Source: Rhabdornis inornatus (lineage: Eukaryota > Chordata > Aves > Passeriformes > Rhabdornithidae). From it: DNA of 64,000 nucleotides. The DNA lies in assembly GCA_013397075.1 (NCBI GenBank), contig VWZS01010874.1:312039-376038 (forward strand), read 5' to 3'. Below, in pieces: positions 63,528 to 64,000 of this stretch. A model generated the notes under the pieces. It saw only the letters and a list, made by a program, of their open reading frames with translations. It did not search any database and was not told the DNA's origin. A program made the translations under genes and the position numbers. Position 1 is the first letter of the stretch, and each line of letters opens with the position of its first letter.

Positions 63528-63958
63528 GAAGCAGCTGAGGGAGCTGGGGGTGTTGAGTCTGGAGAAAAAGAGGTTCAAGGGGGGAAATTATCGCTTTGCA
63601 CAACTCCCCACAGGAGGCTGGTGCCAGACTGGTGTCGGGCTCTGCTCCCAGGAAAGAAGAGATATGATGAGAGGAAATGGCCTTCTGTTGCATCAGTTGC
63701 CATTTAAGTTGGACATCAGGAGCAGTTTTTTCACTGAAGGGGTGACTTTCAGTGAAAAAAGACACCCTTTCACTGAAAGAGTGACTAAACATTGGACCGG
63801 GCTGCCCAGGGAGGTGGTGGTGGAGTCACCGGCCCTGGAGGTGTTCAAGGAAGGACTCCATGTAGTACCCAGTTTGGTTGACGCAGCGGCGTTGGGCCGT
63901 AACTCGGACTCGGTGGCCTCGGAGGCCTTTTCCAACCTAAAAGATTTGGAGACTCTGA
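63528..63958 (+). mobile_element. CR1 LINE 3' end with internal duplication
   Basis: This is a longer CR1 tail. Recognisable in order are 'gcagctgagggagctggggg', 'gagtctggagaaaaagaggt', 'aattatcgctttgcacaact', 'gagaggaaatggccttctgt', 'aagttggacatcaggagcag', 'ccgggctgcccagggaggtg', 'gtcaccggccctggaggtgt' and 'ccttttccaacctaaaagat'. Orientation is plus. A 39-base internal duplication lies at about 63729-63786. The part after 63885 is unusually CpG-rich for an old CR1, which suggests a younger copy or a locally unmethylated region. Minus-strand frames over this region are shadows of the element. Confidence 0.93.
63726..63786. repeat. Nested direct and inverted repeats inside CR1
   Basis: A 19-base word beginning tttcactgaa is repeated at 63729 and 63768 (period 39, two mismatches). 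Between them lies its inverse. The arms are 63726-63738 with 63748-63760 (13 bases, 9-base loop) and 63746-63757 with 63768-63779 (12 bases). The result is an alternating forward-inverse-forward array absent from the usual CR1 consensus. Confidence 0.92.
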
Positions 63959-64000
63959 CAACTCCTCGCCAGCACACACCGTCCCTGCAGCCCCGTTCCC
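63959..64000. other. GC-rich window edge
   Basis: The last 42 bases carry three CpGs and continue the CpG-dense stretch that begins in the CR1 tail. Whether this is the edge of a CpG island cannot be seen from here. Confidence 0.4.

Noticed and set aside
63418..63977. Two minus-strand frames of 124 and 94 codons
   Set aside because: They are antisense shadows of the CR1 tail.
1..64000. CRISPR array, bacterial operon, tRNA or rRNA genes
   Set aside because: No regularly spaced repeats, no ribosome-binding-site gene pattern, and no cloverleaf or rRNA signature on either strand; the mobile elements are vertebrate.

Overview
The window looks like 64 kb of non-coding DNA from a bird nuclear genome, either intergenic or deep inside an intron. 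It is AT-rich with few CpGs until its last ~170 bases. I found no supportable protein-coding exon, tRNA, rRNA or bacterial-type gene on either strand. All open frames are short (168 codons at most), start at arbitrary ATGs and match no family I recognise. The bird assignment rests on four CR1 LINE 3' ends with avian-type closing sequence (27175, 30925, 31625, 63528), one avian-type endogenous-retrovirus solo LTR (about 27799-28337) and low overall repeat content.

Layout. 1-27 kb is mostly unique sequence holding three old MIR-like SINE pieces (3911, 5938, 10911), several two-copy tandem duplications and a perfect 20-bp palindrome at 5788. 27.1-28.4 kb is the youngest mobile-element patch: a CR1 tail followed by a solo LTR with a candidate 5-bp target duplication and promoter and polyadenylation motifs on both strands. 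28.8-29.2 kb is a possible conserved regulatory block. 30.9-31.7 kb has two more CR1 tails. 31.7-46.9 kb is unique sequence with T-runs and a strong inverted repeat at 42249. 46.9-48.2 kb holds two decayed LINE coding pieces: a CR1-clade reverse-transcriptase fragment on the minus strand and an L2-like C-terminal fragment on the plus strand that keeps one frame with a single stop. 48.2-59.6 kb is unique sequence with possible conserved non-coding blocks, two more MIR-like pieces (56761, 59395) and an old interspersed repeat at about 58560 carrying a consensus splice donor on the minus strand. The window ends in a CR1 tail with an internal 39-bp duplication, running into the only CpG-dense stretch.

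No genes work together here. Any function is likely to be regulatory. The strongest observations are the cluster of very old retroposon remnants, the two-way LTR, and AT-rich blocks that keep CpGs and paired transcription-factor-like motifs. Repeat-family names come from recognising consensus features by eye, not from a database search. I did not find a previously undescribed system I could defend.
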